A DNA stretch of 59,004 bases from Methylobacterium iners (GTDB lineage Bacteria; Pseudomonadota; Alphaproteobacteria; Rhizobiales; Beijerinckiaceae), in the NCBI RefSeq assembly GCF_022179305.1, contig NZ_BPQP01000012.1:1-59004 (forward strand), written 5' to 3'. Below, one piece after another: positions 17,074-27,000 of this stretch. Positions within the stretch are counted from its first letter, which is position 1, and each line of letters begins with the position of its first letter. Position numbers and translations under genes: made by a program. The notes beneath the pieces were generated by a model. That model was not told the origin of the DNA and made no database searches. It worked only from the letters and a program-made list of their open reading frames with translations.

Positions 17074-17831
17074 GCGGGTCCAAGTACACGGCCTCGGTTG
17101 TCCTCATCACGGGCGGGGGCTCAGGCATCGGCGCAGGTCTGGCCTCAACCTTCCACCAGAGAGGTGCCAGGGTTGTAATCGCAGGCCGCACCCGCGAACG
17201 CCTCGAAGCCGTCGCTTCGAAGCATCCTGGCATGGAGATCGAGGTCGTTGATGTGGCCGACCCCATTCAGGTGGCCGCCCTGGCCGGTCGAATCGGCGCG
17301 CGCCACCCAAGCCTCGACACCCTGATCAACAATGCCGGCGTTCAGACCCTCGTCGATTTTGCCGCGTTAGAACCGCACGATCCGCTCGCCCTGGGTGCCG
17401 AGGTCGACGTCAACCTCAAGGGTCTGCTCTACGTCACGAATGCCTTCCTGCCGCTGCTCCGGCAGCAAGGGGCGGCACGGCTAATCAACGTGGGCTCCGG
17501 CCTCGGCTTCGTGCCGTTGGCGGCCGCGCCGATCTACTCGGCCACGAAGGCGGCCGTGCACAGCTTCACCGTCTCGTTGCGTCGGCAACTCGCGCGGACG
17601 TCTGTCGAGGTGGTCGAGATCATCCCGCCGGTGGTCGAGACCGACCTGCACCGGGGTCTGGCGAGACGGCCACCTCGGGCGATGCCGCTCGATGCCTTCG
17701 TGACGGCCGCCATGGCAGGGCTGGACGCGGGCCGGCCGGAGATCGCGGTGGGTCTGGCCAACGTGCTCAGGATCGGCAGCCGTGTATCGCCGGCCTTGTT
17801 CCTGAACATCGTCAACAAGGGCGATCAATAA
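17070..17831 (+). CDS. Short-chain dehydrogenase/reductase
   Basis: Classical SDR of 253 residues. Nucleotide site: VVLITGGGSGIGAGLASTFH near the start; NNAG motif in DTLINNAGVQTL; catalytic Ser in LINVGSGLGFVPLAAAPIYS and catalytic Tyr-Lys in the YSATKAAVHSF that follows. The C-terminal part (EIIPPVVETDLHRGLARRPP) resembles DltE-type oxidoreductases. Translation starts at GTG 17070, overlapping the VOC stop, so it is co-translated with it. The substrate is unknown. Under likely control of the divergent TetR. Confidence 0.9.
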   Translation: MSGSKYTASVVLITGGGSGIGAGLASTFHQRGARVVIAGRTRERLEAVASKHPGMEIEVVDVADPIQVAALAGRIGARHPSLDTLINNAGVQTLVDFAALEPHDPLALGAEVDVNLKGLLYVTNAFLPLLRQQGAARLINVGSGLGFVPLAAAPIYSATKAAVHSFTVSLRRQLARTSVEVVEIIPPVVETDLHRGLARRPPRAMPLDAFVTAAMAGLDAGRPEIAVGLANVLRIGSRVSPALFLNIVNKGDQ

Positions 17832-18548
17832 TCGGAGAACGACAACTCGGGCCCGAGATCCGGCCTAACCTCACCCGACAATGCGGTCGCGAACCGATGA
17901 TCTGCCGCTGGGCGATGCAGTCGATAGGAGCTTGTCCTCGAAGGCGCGGTGGCGTTTGTGCCTGGGCAGTGAAGGCGGCACGAGACCTTGGGAGCGCTCG
18001 TGCCGCAAGTCACAAGGTCCATGGGTGTCCAGACCGGACGCGCCAATAGGTTCGGGAGGGAACAGGGCGTGTGATGCAGGATCCGCGTGACGGCTCTGTG
18101 ACGACGCGAGCTCCCGTCGCCTTAAGCTTCTCAGGGTATCACGTGCGATGCCTCTTTGCGCCTGCGCTTCTTGCTCAGCTTGAGCGGCATCGGTGGGTCC
18201 TCCTCGTCGGCCGAGCGCTAACCGAGAGCAAAGGCGTGAAGTTGACGGTCACGGTCCGTACTCGCGTCGGGACGCTCCAGCAGTGCGTAGAAGGCAGCCA
18301 TCACGATCTCCTTCTGGAGGCCTGCGGGTGCTGCTCGGGCACGGCGGCGATAGGGTCCTTGTGCGTCATACCCGGTGCGGCCACGCTTCGCAGGGTGGCG
18401 GCAATTCTCTGGATCTCAGACGTCCGAATTCTCGTCCACTAGGAGGTCATGTAAGCTTCATAGTTTAGATTGTGACGGAAGGCTGAATGCGCGCAGAGTC
18501 CTGCAGGGCGGACAGCGACAGTTGTAGCTCAGAGTGTCGTCCAAATTC
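17832..18548. other. Intergenic region with a hairpin and small minus-strand frames
   Basis: A 10-bp perfect stem (GCGGCACGAG at 17975-17984 and CTCGTGCCGC at 17997-18006, 12-nt loop) may terminate the SDR transcript, though no T-run follows. On the minus strand two very short frames have strong ribosome binding sites: 18218-18301 (MAAFYALLERPDASTDRDRQ, after AGAAGGAGATCGTG) and 18131-18190 (MPLKLSKKRRRKEASHVIP, after GAGGAGG). They may be leftovers of a longer lost operon or tiny genes; I recognise neither. Confidence 0.4.
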
Positions 18549-19757
18549 TCACGTCCGTTGGCGTTCGCGGCTCTCCTCGGTGCGACTGGGGTCACGTCCA
18601 AGGTCGAGCAGGCGACTTGCGGCAGCCGTCATTACCGGAGTGGCAGCCATGCTGAGGCCGATGCCGACGACCATGAAGCTTGCGGCCTCCGCCGAGACAA
18701 GGCGATAGTCTTACCCCAGTTTGACGACGATGAAGGCGAACTCGCCGGCCTGGGAGAGGGCTGCCCCCACCCACAGGGCTGTGGTGAGACTCTGGCGGAA
18801 CAGGAGGCAGAGGAGCGTCAGAAAGACCGCCTTCAGGGTCATAACCGTCAGGAGGAAGAGGATCAGGTTCAGGGCCTCCCGACGGATCAGGTCGACATCG
18901 ATCATCGACCCGACCGTGACGAAAAACAGGGCCAGCATCACCGAACGGATGGGCTCGACGGTGGCCTCGACCCGATGGCGCAGGTCCGTGCCGGAGAGCA
19001 GCAGTCCCGCCAGTAGTGCCCCCAGCGCGAAGGATAACCCGCCCGCCTGCGTGAGTGAGCCGACGCCGAGCACGAGCAGAAGGACGGCGAAGGTGAAGAG
19101 CTCGCGCGCGCGCGATGCCGCGACCACCCGCATTGCAGGCTCGACGGCGAACCGACCGACCGCAACGACAGCCAGGAGCATCAGCACGGCCTTTCCCATC
19201 GCGAGGAGCAGAGCTTCGGCGAGGCCCGTTCCGCTCCCGGCCAGGACGGGAAGCAGGACGAGCAGGGGAACGACCGCCAAGTCCTGGAGAAGGAGCACCG
19301 AGAAAGCGACGCGACTGCGGCGGCTCGTCCCGTCGCCCTCGTCGCGCAGGAGCTTCATCACAACCGCCGTCGAGGACAGCGACAAGGCACCGGCGAGCAC
19401 GAGCGCCTCCCTGAGGGGTACCCCTGCCAGGTCATGGAAGACCGCGAAGAGCGCGGCGGCCGTCAGGACGACCTGGAGGGTGCCGAGCCCGAAGACCTCG
19501 CGTCGCAGGACGGCGAGGCGCCGCAGCGAGAGCTCTAGGCCGATGGAGAACATCAGGAACACGACACCGTACTCGGTGAACGTCATCGCCTCCTTGGGAT
19601 CGGCGATGACGTTCATGACTGAGGGGCCAAGGATAGTCCCAGCGGCAAGGTAGCCGGCCACCGGCGTCACCCGGAGGCGCTCGAACACCGGCACGACGAT
19701 GAGGGCGACCGCCATCACCACGAGCAGGATCGAGAGGCCGTCTTCCTGATGAGGCAT
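18549..19757 (-). pseudogene. CPA2-type cation:proton antiporter membrane domain, interrupted by an in-frame ochre codon
   Basis: From ATG 19757 (MPHQEDGLSILLVVMAVALI) the sequence follows the Na_H_Exchanger/KefB membrane domain: RVTPVAGYLAAGTILGPSVM, FTEYGVVFLMFSIGLELSLR, ALSLSSTAVVMKLLRDEGDG, VAFSVLLLQDLAVVPLLVLL and ALWVGAALSQAGEFAFIVVK. It stops at TAA (18711-18713), yet the frame continues with DYRLVSAEAASFMVVGIGLS, exactly the next family segment, to a TGA at 18549-18551. Thus one codon has become a stop. The RCK/TrkA-N domain that KefB proteins carry afterwards is not found. Either a pseudogene or a shortened antiporter of 348 residues without its last helices. Confidence 0.7.
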
Positions 19758-20105
19758 GGGTCGGCGTTCTTCGCGGAGATGGCTGCCGGCCGCCGGCGCC
19801 GGAGATGTGGTGGCGCGGCGGCCGGCCCCGTCGGAGGTCACCGAGCCTTGCCTGGCACCCGGGCACGCTGGGGGGCGGTACGTGACGGGCGGGGCAGGAT
19901 CGGTCGCACGGGTGCGTGCGTCCGACGAGCAGTTAGGATGATCGAACGGTTCGACGGTCCAACTCGTGAACCGGCCTTCACGTAAGACCATCCGACGGGG
20001 GCCGGCGCGTCACTCGGATGTGGAGCCTGCGCGGGCAACCGTGGAGAACCTGCGCCCTTCGAGCGCGTCCAAGCGGCGATGGGCCGGTCAAATCCCGCGT
20101 GGGCC

Positions 20106-20894
20106 TTAGAAGCGGTAGTTCAGGCCAGCGCGGACGATGGCGATGTCGCCATCCTCGCCGCGACGCCGGAGATTCACCGGCGCAGCAGTGCCGGGCACGA
20201 ACACCGTCGTCGCGCGCCGCTTGCCCTCGTCGAGGTTGACGTAGAGGCCCTCGACCCTGACCGATACGTTATCGGTGACGGCATACTCGACGCCGGCGCC
20301 CGCCACGAAGCCCGTCTTGATGCGGTCGCGGCGCCCGTCGAAAGTAGCCGGCCCGTTCGGCACGAGCGCGAAGCCGGCCGCGCCCGGATCGCGGCGAAGG
20401 TCGCCAATGGCGAGACCGCTCGTCCCGTAGACGAGGAAGCGGTCGACGGCGTAACCGAGGCGGGCGCGGAAGGTCGCCACGAGCCCGCCGTCGTCGTCTC
20501 TGCGCCCGAACGTGACGCCACCGAGACGGCCTCGCCTGCGCTCGCGGCCGACATACTGCCCATCACCCTCGACACCCACGACGAAGCCGGAACCCGGTGT
20601 GAACTGCTGCAGGTAGCCGATCTGGCCACCCCCAACGAAGCCGCCCTCGCGGCGACGGTTGCTCGGGAACACCACGCCGGCGCCCGGGACGAACACGGGA
20701 TCGGTGCTGCGCCGGCCAGCGTCGAAGCCGTAGCCGCCGTTCACGCCGGCGTAGAACCCCGTCCAGGTGAAGACCGGAGGCAGAGGCGGCAGCACCGGCG
20801 CTGCCCGGACCGGCAGGTCGGCCGAAAAGGCCGGAGAGGCCAGGAGCATGCCGGCAACAAGCAGGCTTACGCGTTCCGGGACATAGATCGACAT
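20106..20894 (-). CDS. Omp25/RopB-type outer membrane beta-barrel protein
   Basis: The 262-residue product has a signal peptide (SLLVAGMLLASPAFSADLPV), a Pro-rich linker (PVLPPLPPVFTWTGFYAGVN), and the eight-stranded barrel pattern with GGYGFDAGRR, GGFVGGGQIGYLQQFTPGSG, FVVGVEGDGQ, TFRARLGYAVDRFLVYGTSG, a late VGAGVEYAVTDNVSVRVEGL-like strand (FVAGAGVEYAVTDNVSVRVE) and a C-terminal LNYRF ending in Phe, the assembly signal of outer membrane barrels. WTGFYAGVNGGYG is a hallmark of alphaproteobacterial Omp25/Omp31 family members. Role: structural barrel, possibly adhesion or stress related. It lies beside an exporter island on the opposite strand. Confidence 0.85.
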   Translation of the reverse strand: MSIYVPERVSLLVAGMLLASPAFSADLPVRAAPVLPPLPPVFTWTGFYAGVNGGYGFDAGRRSTDPVFVPGAGVVFPSNRRREGGFVGGGQIGYLQQFTPGSGFVVGVEGDGQYVGRERRRGRLGGVTFGRRDDDGGLVATFRARLGYAVDRFLVYGTSGLAIGDLRRDPGAAGFALVPNGPATFDGRRDRIKTGFVAGAGVEYAVTDNVSVRVEGLYVNLDEGKRRATTVFVPGTAAPVNLRRRGEDGDIAIVRAGLNYRF

Positions 20895-20974
20895 CGTAGC
20901 GGATCCTTCTGCGAGACAAGTTCTGCTGGGAACAGGGTGTCACCGCGCCAGGACACGCCGCTTTGGAGCAGCGG

Positions 20975-21598
20975 CTATCGGGCGATGATTCGGCCGACCT
21001 CGGCAGCGAATTCCGGCAGGAGATCGCGGGCATGTCCGGTCTCGGAGTAGAAGCCGAGCTGACCGGAGAAGCGCTTCTCGTCGGCCCAGGTCAGGGCCGC
21101 GACCCGGCGTCCGGTCTGCCCGTCGACGACCTCGGCCTCGGCCGCCGCACCACCGTTTGAGAGCGGCGTGGCCACGGCCGTCATCGCGACGTTCAAGGCA
21201 ACATTGGCCTTGGTCACGCCCGTGACCGCCGTGCGCACCCGCAACACGCCGGGGCCCGGACTTCCGACCAGCGGCCAGGTCTTGCCGACCTCCTCGGCCA
21301 AGGACCGGTTCATGACTTCCGCCAGCGCGGTGGTCTGCTCGGCGTCGAGTCCGGAGACCGTGATCACGACGGGATCGAGATAGGCGCCACGATAGCGGGC
21401 GAGCACCGCCGCTTCCGGCGCCTGGAGCGCGATACGGGCCTTCATCTTGTCCGAACCGTCGGAGCTGGGACGCAGGCTCGAATAATCCCGAAGGAAGCCC
21501 GACTGCGTCGAGGCCTGGGTCGCGCATCCCGCCGCCGCGACGGCGACGCTCAGCCAGAGAGCTGCGGAACCCAGCCTGTATCTCACTTCGGACACCAT
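20975..21598 (-). CDS. DUF3313 family lipoprotein
   Basis: From ATG 21598, which has GAGG seven bases upstream, the 207-residue protein has a lipoprotein signal with lipobox (WLSVAVAAAGCATQ, Cys25). The mature part begins SGFLRDYSSLRPSSDGSDKM and continues with YRGAYLDPVVITVSGL, MNRSLAEEVGKTWPLVGSPG, LRVRTAVTGVTKANVALNVA and AAAEAEVVDGQTGRRVAALT, all patterns of DUF3313. Members are outer membrane or periplasmic lipoproteins of unknown role. It is divergent from the TetR-SMR-MFP-RND operon and shares its promoter region, so it is probably part of the same regulon. Confidence 0.8.
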   Translation of the reverse strand: MVSEVRYRLGSAALWLSVAVAAAGCATQASTQSGFLRDYSSLRPSSDGSDKMKARIALQAPEAAVLARYRGAYLDPVVITVSGLDAEQTTALAEVMNRSLAEEVGKTWPLVGSPGPGVLRVRTAVTGVTKANVALNVAMTAVATPLSNGGAAAEAEVVDGQTGRRVAALTWADEKRFSGQLGFYSETGHARDLLPEFAAEVGRIIAR

Positions 21599-21630
21599 CG
21601 GTTCGCCTCGCATCGCTTGACCGGCTTGCA

Positions 21631-21665
21631 TATACCGTCTGGTCGGTCTACTATACAGTCCAGAT
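21631..21665. promoter_or_regulatory. Candidate TetR operator between the lipoprotein and efflux genes
   Basis: The 35 bases contain TATACCGTCTGGTCGGTCTA and then CTATACAGTCCAG; the elements CTGG and CCAG, and two TATAC steps, form an imperfect inverted arrangement typical of TetR sites such as those with ACCGACC cores (read on the minus strand: TAGACCGACCAGACGG). It lies between divergent genes. Candidate by position. Confidence 0.4.
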
Positions 21666-21725
21666 GGTTTGGTCAAGCTGCGTTCTGAACGAGGCGCACG
21701 GCCTCGCAGAGGGCAGGAGGAAGCG

Positions 21726-22382
21726 ATGACAACAGAGCTGAAGCAGGGTTCCGCCGGCGCTCGTGGCGCCCGGGGCAACGTCCGGGCGAACGCTCGCGAC
21801 GACATTTTGGCCGCGGCCGAGGAGGTCGTGGCCGCGCTCGGCGCACAGGCCCTGACGCTCGATGCGGTCTACCGGCAGGCCGGCGTGAGCAAGGGCGGGC
21901 TTCTCTACCACTTCCCCAACAAGGAGGCGCTGCTTCACGCCATGGTCGACCGCTACGTCACCCGCTGCTTCGCGCAGGAAACCGAGTTCCTTCGGGAAAT
22001 CGGAGAGGATGCGCGCGGCGCAGGCTCGCGCGCTGCTATCGCCCAGCTCGCCGCGGATGATCCCGGTGCCGACCGGCTGAGCGCCGCCCTGCTCGCGGCC
22101 GTAGCCACCGACTTGGAGTACCTGGCACCGCTGCGTGATCTCGTCCGACAGCGCTTCGAGGCCATGAAGCAGTCCGACGTCCCCTTCGAGACCGCCGCCA
22201 TCATCGAGCTTGCCGTCAACGGTCTCGCCTTATTCGAGCTGTTGCGGCTGCCCCCGCTCACGCCGGAAGACCGCCACCAAGTACTCGCTACCCTCGACCG
22301 GATGGCGGGCGGCAGCGGCGACCTGCCCGAAGCGGGGTCCCGCCCGAGCTCGCCCCTGAACCCGGGCCCGGCGAAGCGATGA
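21726..22382 (+). CDS. TetR-family regulator of the SMR/RND efflux operon
   Basis: A 218-residue TetR protein. The start at 21726 follows a perfect AGGAGG at five bases. HTH: ARDDILAAAEEVVAALGAQA then LDAVYRQAGVSKGGLLYHFP, which is the strong GGLLYHFPNKEALL signature. The C-terminal half is helical (RLSAALLAAVATDLEYLAPL, ETAAIIELAVNGLALFELLR). It overlaps the SMR gene by ATGA, so regulator and pump are on one transcript. Most likely it represses this operon and the divergent lipoprotein, with a pump substrate as inducer. The inducer is not known. Confidence 0.9.
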   Translation: MTTELKQGSAGARGARGNVRANARDDILAAAEEVVAALGAQALTLDAVYRQAGVSKGGLLYHFPNKEALLHAMVDRYVTRCFAQETEFLREIGEDARGAGSRAAIAQLAADDPGADRLSAALLAAVATDLEYLAPLRDLVRQRFEAMKQSDVPFETAAIIELAVNGLALFELLRLPPLTPEDRHQVLATLDRMAGGSGDLPEAGSRPSSPLNPGPAKR

Positions 22383-22714
22383 GCCCCTACGTCCTGCTGG
22401 CGGTGGCCATCGTGTTCGAGCTGGCCGGAACAACCTCGCTCAAGGCGTCGGACGGGTTCACCAGACCCGTCCCGACCGTGATCATGATCACCTCCTACGT
22501 GCTCACGTTCTGGCTGATGGCGCTCATCGTGCGCGATCTGCCCATCGCCACCATGAACGCAATCTGGGCAGGAGCCGGCATCGCCGGCACCGCCGTCATT
22601 GGCGCCCTCTTCTTCCGCGAGGCGCTCTCAACGTCCGACTACCTCGGGATCGGCCTCATCCTGGCTGGGACCCTGGTCCTGACGCTGCTTTCCAACAAAG
22701 GCACGCACGCATGA
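22379..22714 (+). CDS. Small multidrug resistance (SMR/EmrE) family transporter
   Basis: 111 residues with four hydrophobic helices. The essential membrane Glu14 is present in AIVFELAGTTSLKAS, and Trp63 in NAIWAGAGIAGTAVIGALFF, both conserved in EmrE-like proteins, as is the final helix (YLGIGLILAGTLVLTLLSNK). SMR proteins exchange cationic drugs, quaternary ammonium compounds or guanidinium for protons across the inner membrane. Placement between TetR and an RND pump, overlapping both by four bases, is unusual: most SMR genes are alone or paired. Confidence 0.9.
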   Translation: MSPYVLLAVAIVFELAGTTSLKASDGFTRPVPTVIMITSYVLTFWLMALIVRDLPIATMNAIWAGAGIAGTAVIGALFFREALSTSDYLGIGLILAGTLVLTLLSNKGTHA

Positions 22715-23967
22715 ACCGCTCCTTCGGCTCCCGCCCAATCGCCGGCGGCGTCCTGGCCACGATCCTGGCACTGTCGGCCGCTGCTGTGTTCTCCCCCGAC
22801 GGGACCGCGAACGTGGCCGAGGCGCAGGAGGTCACGGGCTCGCTCGACCCGGCCGCCGGCCCGCGTCCCGGCGGGAGGGTGGCGGACGCGCCGCTGACCG
22901 TGACGAGCGCCTTCGCGCAGCGCGACGTGGTTCCGACCGTAGTGACGGCCTCGGGCTCGCTCGTCGCTCGGCGCGAGGTGCCGGTCGGCTTCGAGATCGG
23001 CGGATTCAAGGTCGCGGCGGTTCTCGCCGACGTCGACGACCGGGTGACGGCCGGCCAGGTACTCCTGCGCTTCGACACCGACCTGCTGAGCCTGCAGCTC
23101 GCGCAGAACGAGGCCGGCGCGGCCAAGGCCGGGGCCGCCGTCGCGCAGGCCGAGGCCGCGGTGCCCGAAGCCGAGGCGAACCTGCGCGTCGCGCTGGGCG
23201 ACTACGAGCGGGCGGAGTCGCTGCGGGGCTCGAATGCGATCTCGACCCAGGTGTTCGATCAGCGTCGCGGTGCTGTGGATCAGGCCCGCGCCCGCCTCGC
23301 CTCGGCCAAGGCTGCCGTCACGGTCGCCAAGGCCGAGCTCGCCTATGCGGAAGCCGTGAAGGCCGAGACCCGGGCGCGGATCGAGAAGGCCGTCGTGCGG
23401 GCGCCGGTGGCGGGCGTGATCTCCAGGCGCAATGCGGAGCCCGGCGCCGTCATCCAGCAATGGGCCACCGAGCCGCTGTTCCGGATCATCGCGGACGGCG
23501 AGGTCGAGATGGCCGCCGAGGTCCCCGACCTCGACCTTGCCGAGGTAAGGCCAGGACAGGCCGCGCACGTGGTCCTGGCGGACGGCAGGCTCGTGGAGGG
23601 CCGCGTACGTCTCGTTTCGCCTCTCGTCGAGGGTCGGACGCGCATGGGCACGGTCTACGTGTCGCTGAAAGCGGATTTTGGCTTGCGCCCCGGGGCCTAC
23701 GCGCGTGCCGATATCACCACCGACCAAGTTGATGCGGTGACCATGCCGATGAGCGCCATCGAGGTCCGCGACGGCCTTGCGACGACCCTGGTCGTCGGTC
23801 GCGACGGGCGCGCCGAACGCCGTAAGCTGAAGCTTGGGCGCAGTGCCGAGGGGCGGGTCGCCGTCCTCGACGGCTTGGCCTCGGGCGAGCAGGTGGTGTC
23901 GAGTGCAGCCGGGTTCGTGCGTGAAGGCGCTCGGGTCCGCACCGCCGTCGCTGACCCCCGGGACTGA
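22711..23967 (+). CDS. RND efflux periplasmic adaptor (membrane fusion protein)
   Basis: The 418-residue protein starts with a hydrophobic signal/anchor (IAGGVLATILALSAAAVF). The lipoyl half-motifs are seen in VPVGFEIGGFKVAAVLADVD and later VVRAPVAGVISRRNAEPGAV; between them is a long alpha-hairpin (AQAEAAVPEAEANLRVALGD and ARARLASAKAAVTVAKAELA). A beta-barrel part and a membrane-proximal end follow (LRPGAYARADITTDQVDAVT, ASGEQVVSSAAGFVREGARV). It links the inner-membrane RND pump to an outer membrane channel. No TolC-type gene is in the window. Translationally coupled to the SMR gene. Confidence 0.9.
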   Translation: MNRSFGSRPIAGGVLATILALSAAAVFSPDGTANVAEAQEVTGSLDPAAGPRPGGRVADAPLTVTSAFAQRDVVPTVVTASGSLVARREVPVGFEIGGFKVAAVLADVDDRVTAGQVLLRFDTDLLSLQLAQNEAGAAKAGAAVAQAEAAVPEAEANLRVALGDYERAESLRGSNAISTQVFDQRRGAVDQARARLASAKAAVTVAKAELAYAEAVKAETRARIEKAVVRAPVAGVISRRNAEPGAVIQQWATEPLFRIIADGEVEMAAEVPDLDLAEVRPGQAAHVVLADGRLVEGRVRLVSPLVEGRTRMGTVYVSLKADFGLRPGAYARADITTDQVDAVTMPMSAIEVRDGLATTLVVGRDGRAERRKLKLGRSAEGRVAVLDGLASGEQVVSSAAGFVREGARVRTAVADPRD

Positions 23968-24023
23968 TCCTGCAGGGCGATCCTTATCGGCCTGAAGCGC
24001 ACTCGATCTTGGTCCGAGCACAC

Positions 24024-27000
24024 ATGTCCGGCATCTCCTCCTGGTCGATCAGGCATCCGATCCCGCCCATCGTGCTGTTCGTGCTGATGACGGTCGCGGG
24101 CCTTGTCGCGTTCGGGCGCCTGCCCATCAACGCCAACCCGAACGTCGACATCCCGACCGTCACGGTCACCGTCACGCAGGCCGGAGCGGCGGCCTCCGAG
24201 ATCGAGACACAGGTCACCCGCAAGATCGAGGGCCAGATCGCGGCCGTCGCCAACGTCAAGCACGTCACCTCGACGATTCAGACCGGCGTCTCGACCACGA
24301 CCGTCGAGTTCCAGCTCGGCACGCCCATCGACCGTGCCGTCACCGACGTGAAGGACGCCGTCGACCGCACCCGGTCGGACCTTCCGCGAACCATCGACGA
24401 GCCCGTCGTTGCGCGGCTCGACGCCGAGGGCGCAGCCATCCTGACCTATGCCGTCGCCGCTCCCGCGATGGCGTCGCAGGACCTGTCCTGGTTCATCGAC
24501 GACACGCTCTCGCGCGAGTTGCGTGCGATCCGCGGGGTCGGCCAGATCCTGCGCAAGGGCGGCGTCGACCGCGAGATCCGGATCGACCTCGACGCGGACC
24601 GGCTCGACGCGCTCGGCTTAACCGCATCCGAGGTCAGCCTGCAGTTGCGCGCCACCAACCTCGACGTCGCCGCCGGGCGGACCGAGGCCGGTAGCCGCGA
24701 GCAGGCCATTCGCGCGCTCGGCGGAGTCCTCACGGCGGACGCGCTGGCCCGCACCGAGATCGCAACGCCGCGGGCCGGCTCGGTGCGGCTCGGGCGGATC
24801 GGCACCGTCTCGGATGGTGCGGGCGAGGCACGCCAGATTGCGCGGCTCGACGGCGAGCCCGTCATCGCCTTCGAGGTCCTGCGTGCCAAGGGGTCGAGCG
24901 AGGTCGCGGTGGCCGAAGCCGTCGAGGCCCGCCTCGCGGAGGTCGTCGCCCGCAATCCCGGCCTCAAGCTGACGAAGATCGCGACCACTGTCGCCGACAC
25001 CCTCGACAGCTATCATGCCTCCATAGAGGAGCTGCTGATCGGCGCGGGGCTCGCCTCGGTCGTTGTGCTGATCTTTCTTCGAAGCTGGCGGGCAACCCTG
25101 ATCGCGGCCATTGCGATGCCGCTCTCGCTGGTGCCGACCTTCGCGGCCATGCTCGCCTTCGGCTTCTCGCTCAACGTGATCAGCTTGCTGGGGCTGACGC
25201 TCGTCGTGGGCATCCTCGTCGACGACGCCATCGTCGAGATCGAAAACATCATCCGCCACGGCGGCATGGGCAAGCGGCCCTACCGTGCGGCGCTGGACGC
25301 CTCCGACGAGATCGGACTTGCGGTCGTGGCCACCACGATGGCCATCGTGGTCGTCTTCCTGCCGGTCTCAGCCATGGGCGGCGTGGCGGGTCAGTACTTC
25401 CGGCAGTTCGGCGTCACCGTGGCGGTGGCCGTGTTCTGCTCGCTCCTGGTCGCGCGCCTGCTTACGCCGCTGATCGCGGCCTACTTCCTCGAGCCGCAGG
25501 CCGAGCACGGGGGCGAGGGTGCGATCCTGCGCCTCTACCGCCGCCTTCTCGGCCTGTGCCTCGACCATCGCTGGGTCAGCCTGACCGTGGCAGGCGCGAT
25601 CTTTGCCGGTTCCGTCGTCCTGGCAGGCTACATCCCGGCGGGCTTCCTACCGCGCAGCGACAAGGCGCAGACGACGCTATCGCTGGAACTTCCGCCGGGC
25701 GCCACGCTCGGCAGGGCGGAGCGGACCGCGGACGCCTTGACGAGGGCACTCAAGGGCCATCCTGCGGTCAGGAGCGTGTTCGTCGAGTTTGGCGCACCGC
25801 CGGTTGGCTCGACCGTCAACGCGGCCGGCAGCCTGACACAGGGCTCGGCCACCGTGGTGCTGAAACCGCAGAGCGAGCGAGGGCGCAACGCCGTGGGCGG
25901 CTCGCTCTCGCTGCAGGACTTCCAGACCTCGATCCGTCCGATGCTCGTCGGCATCCCCGACCTGCGGGTTGCCTTCCCCAACGACCAGAGAGCGCGCGAC
26001 GTCTCGGTGCTCTTCGTCGGAGGGGACCCGGCGGAGCTGACGCGTGCGGCCGAGACCTTGGCCGCGCAGATGGGCGCGTTGCCGATGCTGGCCTCGGTGC
26101 GCTCGACCGCACCGCTTCCGCGCGCCGAGGTCCAGATCCGTCCCAAGGACGACGAGATGGCCCGCCTCGGGATCAGCGTCGACGCCCTGGCGGCGGCCTT
26201 GCGTGTTGCGACGCAGGGCGATCTCGATCAGAGCTTGGCGCGGTTCTCCGCGGGAACCCGACAGGTCCCGATCCGGGTTCGTCTCAAGGACGCCGCACGC
26301 GACGACATCGCCGTGCTGCGAAACCTCAAGGTGGCGGGATCGTCCGGTGCGCCCGTGCCGTTGCGCCTCATCGCCGACGTCGAGCTCGGTTCGGGCGAGG
26401 GCAGCATCGAGCGATTCGACCGCGAGCGTCGCGTAGCCGTTGAGGCTGATCTCGTCGGTGGCACTACGCTCGGCCAGGCGCTCGCTGCCGTACAGGCACT
26501 GCCGGGCTATACGAACCTTCCGACGGGCGTCCGCATCCCGCTCTACGGCGATGCGGAAAGCATGGCCGAGACCTTCAGCGAGTTCGCCTTGGCCATGGGA
26601 GCGGGCCTGCTCCTGATCTACGTCGTTCTGGTCCTGCTGTTCAGGGACGTGCTTCAGCCAATCACCATCATGACGGCCCTGCCGCTGTCGCTGTCTGGCG
26701 CGTTCGGCGCCCTGCTGCTCACCGGCATGGCCCTCGACGTGCTGTCCCTGATCGGGCTGCTGATGCTGATGGGCATCGTGACTAAGAACTCGATCCTGCT
26801 CGTTGAGTACGCGGTCGAGGAGATCCGGGCGGGGGTGGGCCGCCGCGACGCCCTGCTCGACGCGGGCGTCAAGCGAGCCCGGCCCATCGTCATGACGACG
26901 GTGGCGATGGTCGCCGGCATGATGGTGCCTGCGCTGGGGTTCGGGGCGGGCTCCGAACTGCGGGCCCCCATGGCAGTGGTGGTCATCGGCGGACTGCTGA

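Noticed and set aside
20079-21050. 323-codon plus-strand frame over Omp and lipoprotein genes
   Set aside because: Antisense to two recognised genes, no domain of its own.
22639-24021. 460-codon minus-strand frame over the SMR/adaptor genes
   Set aside because: Antisense shadow of the adaptor protein; the sense frame matches a known family.
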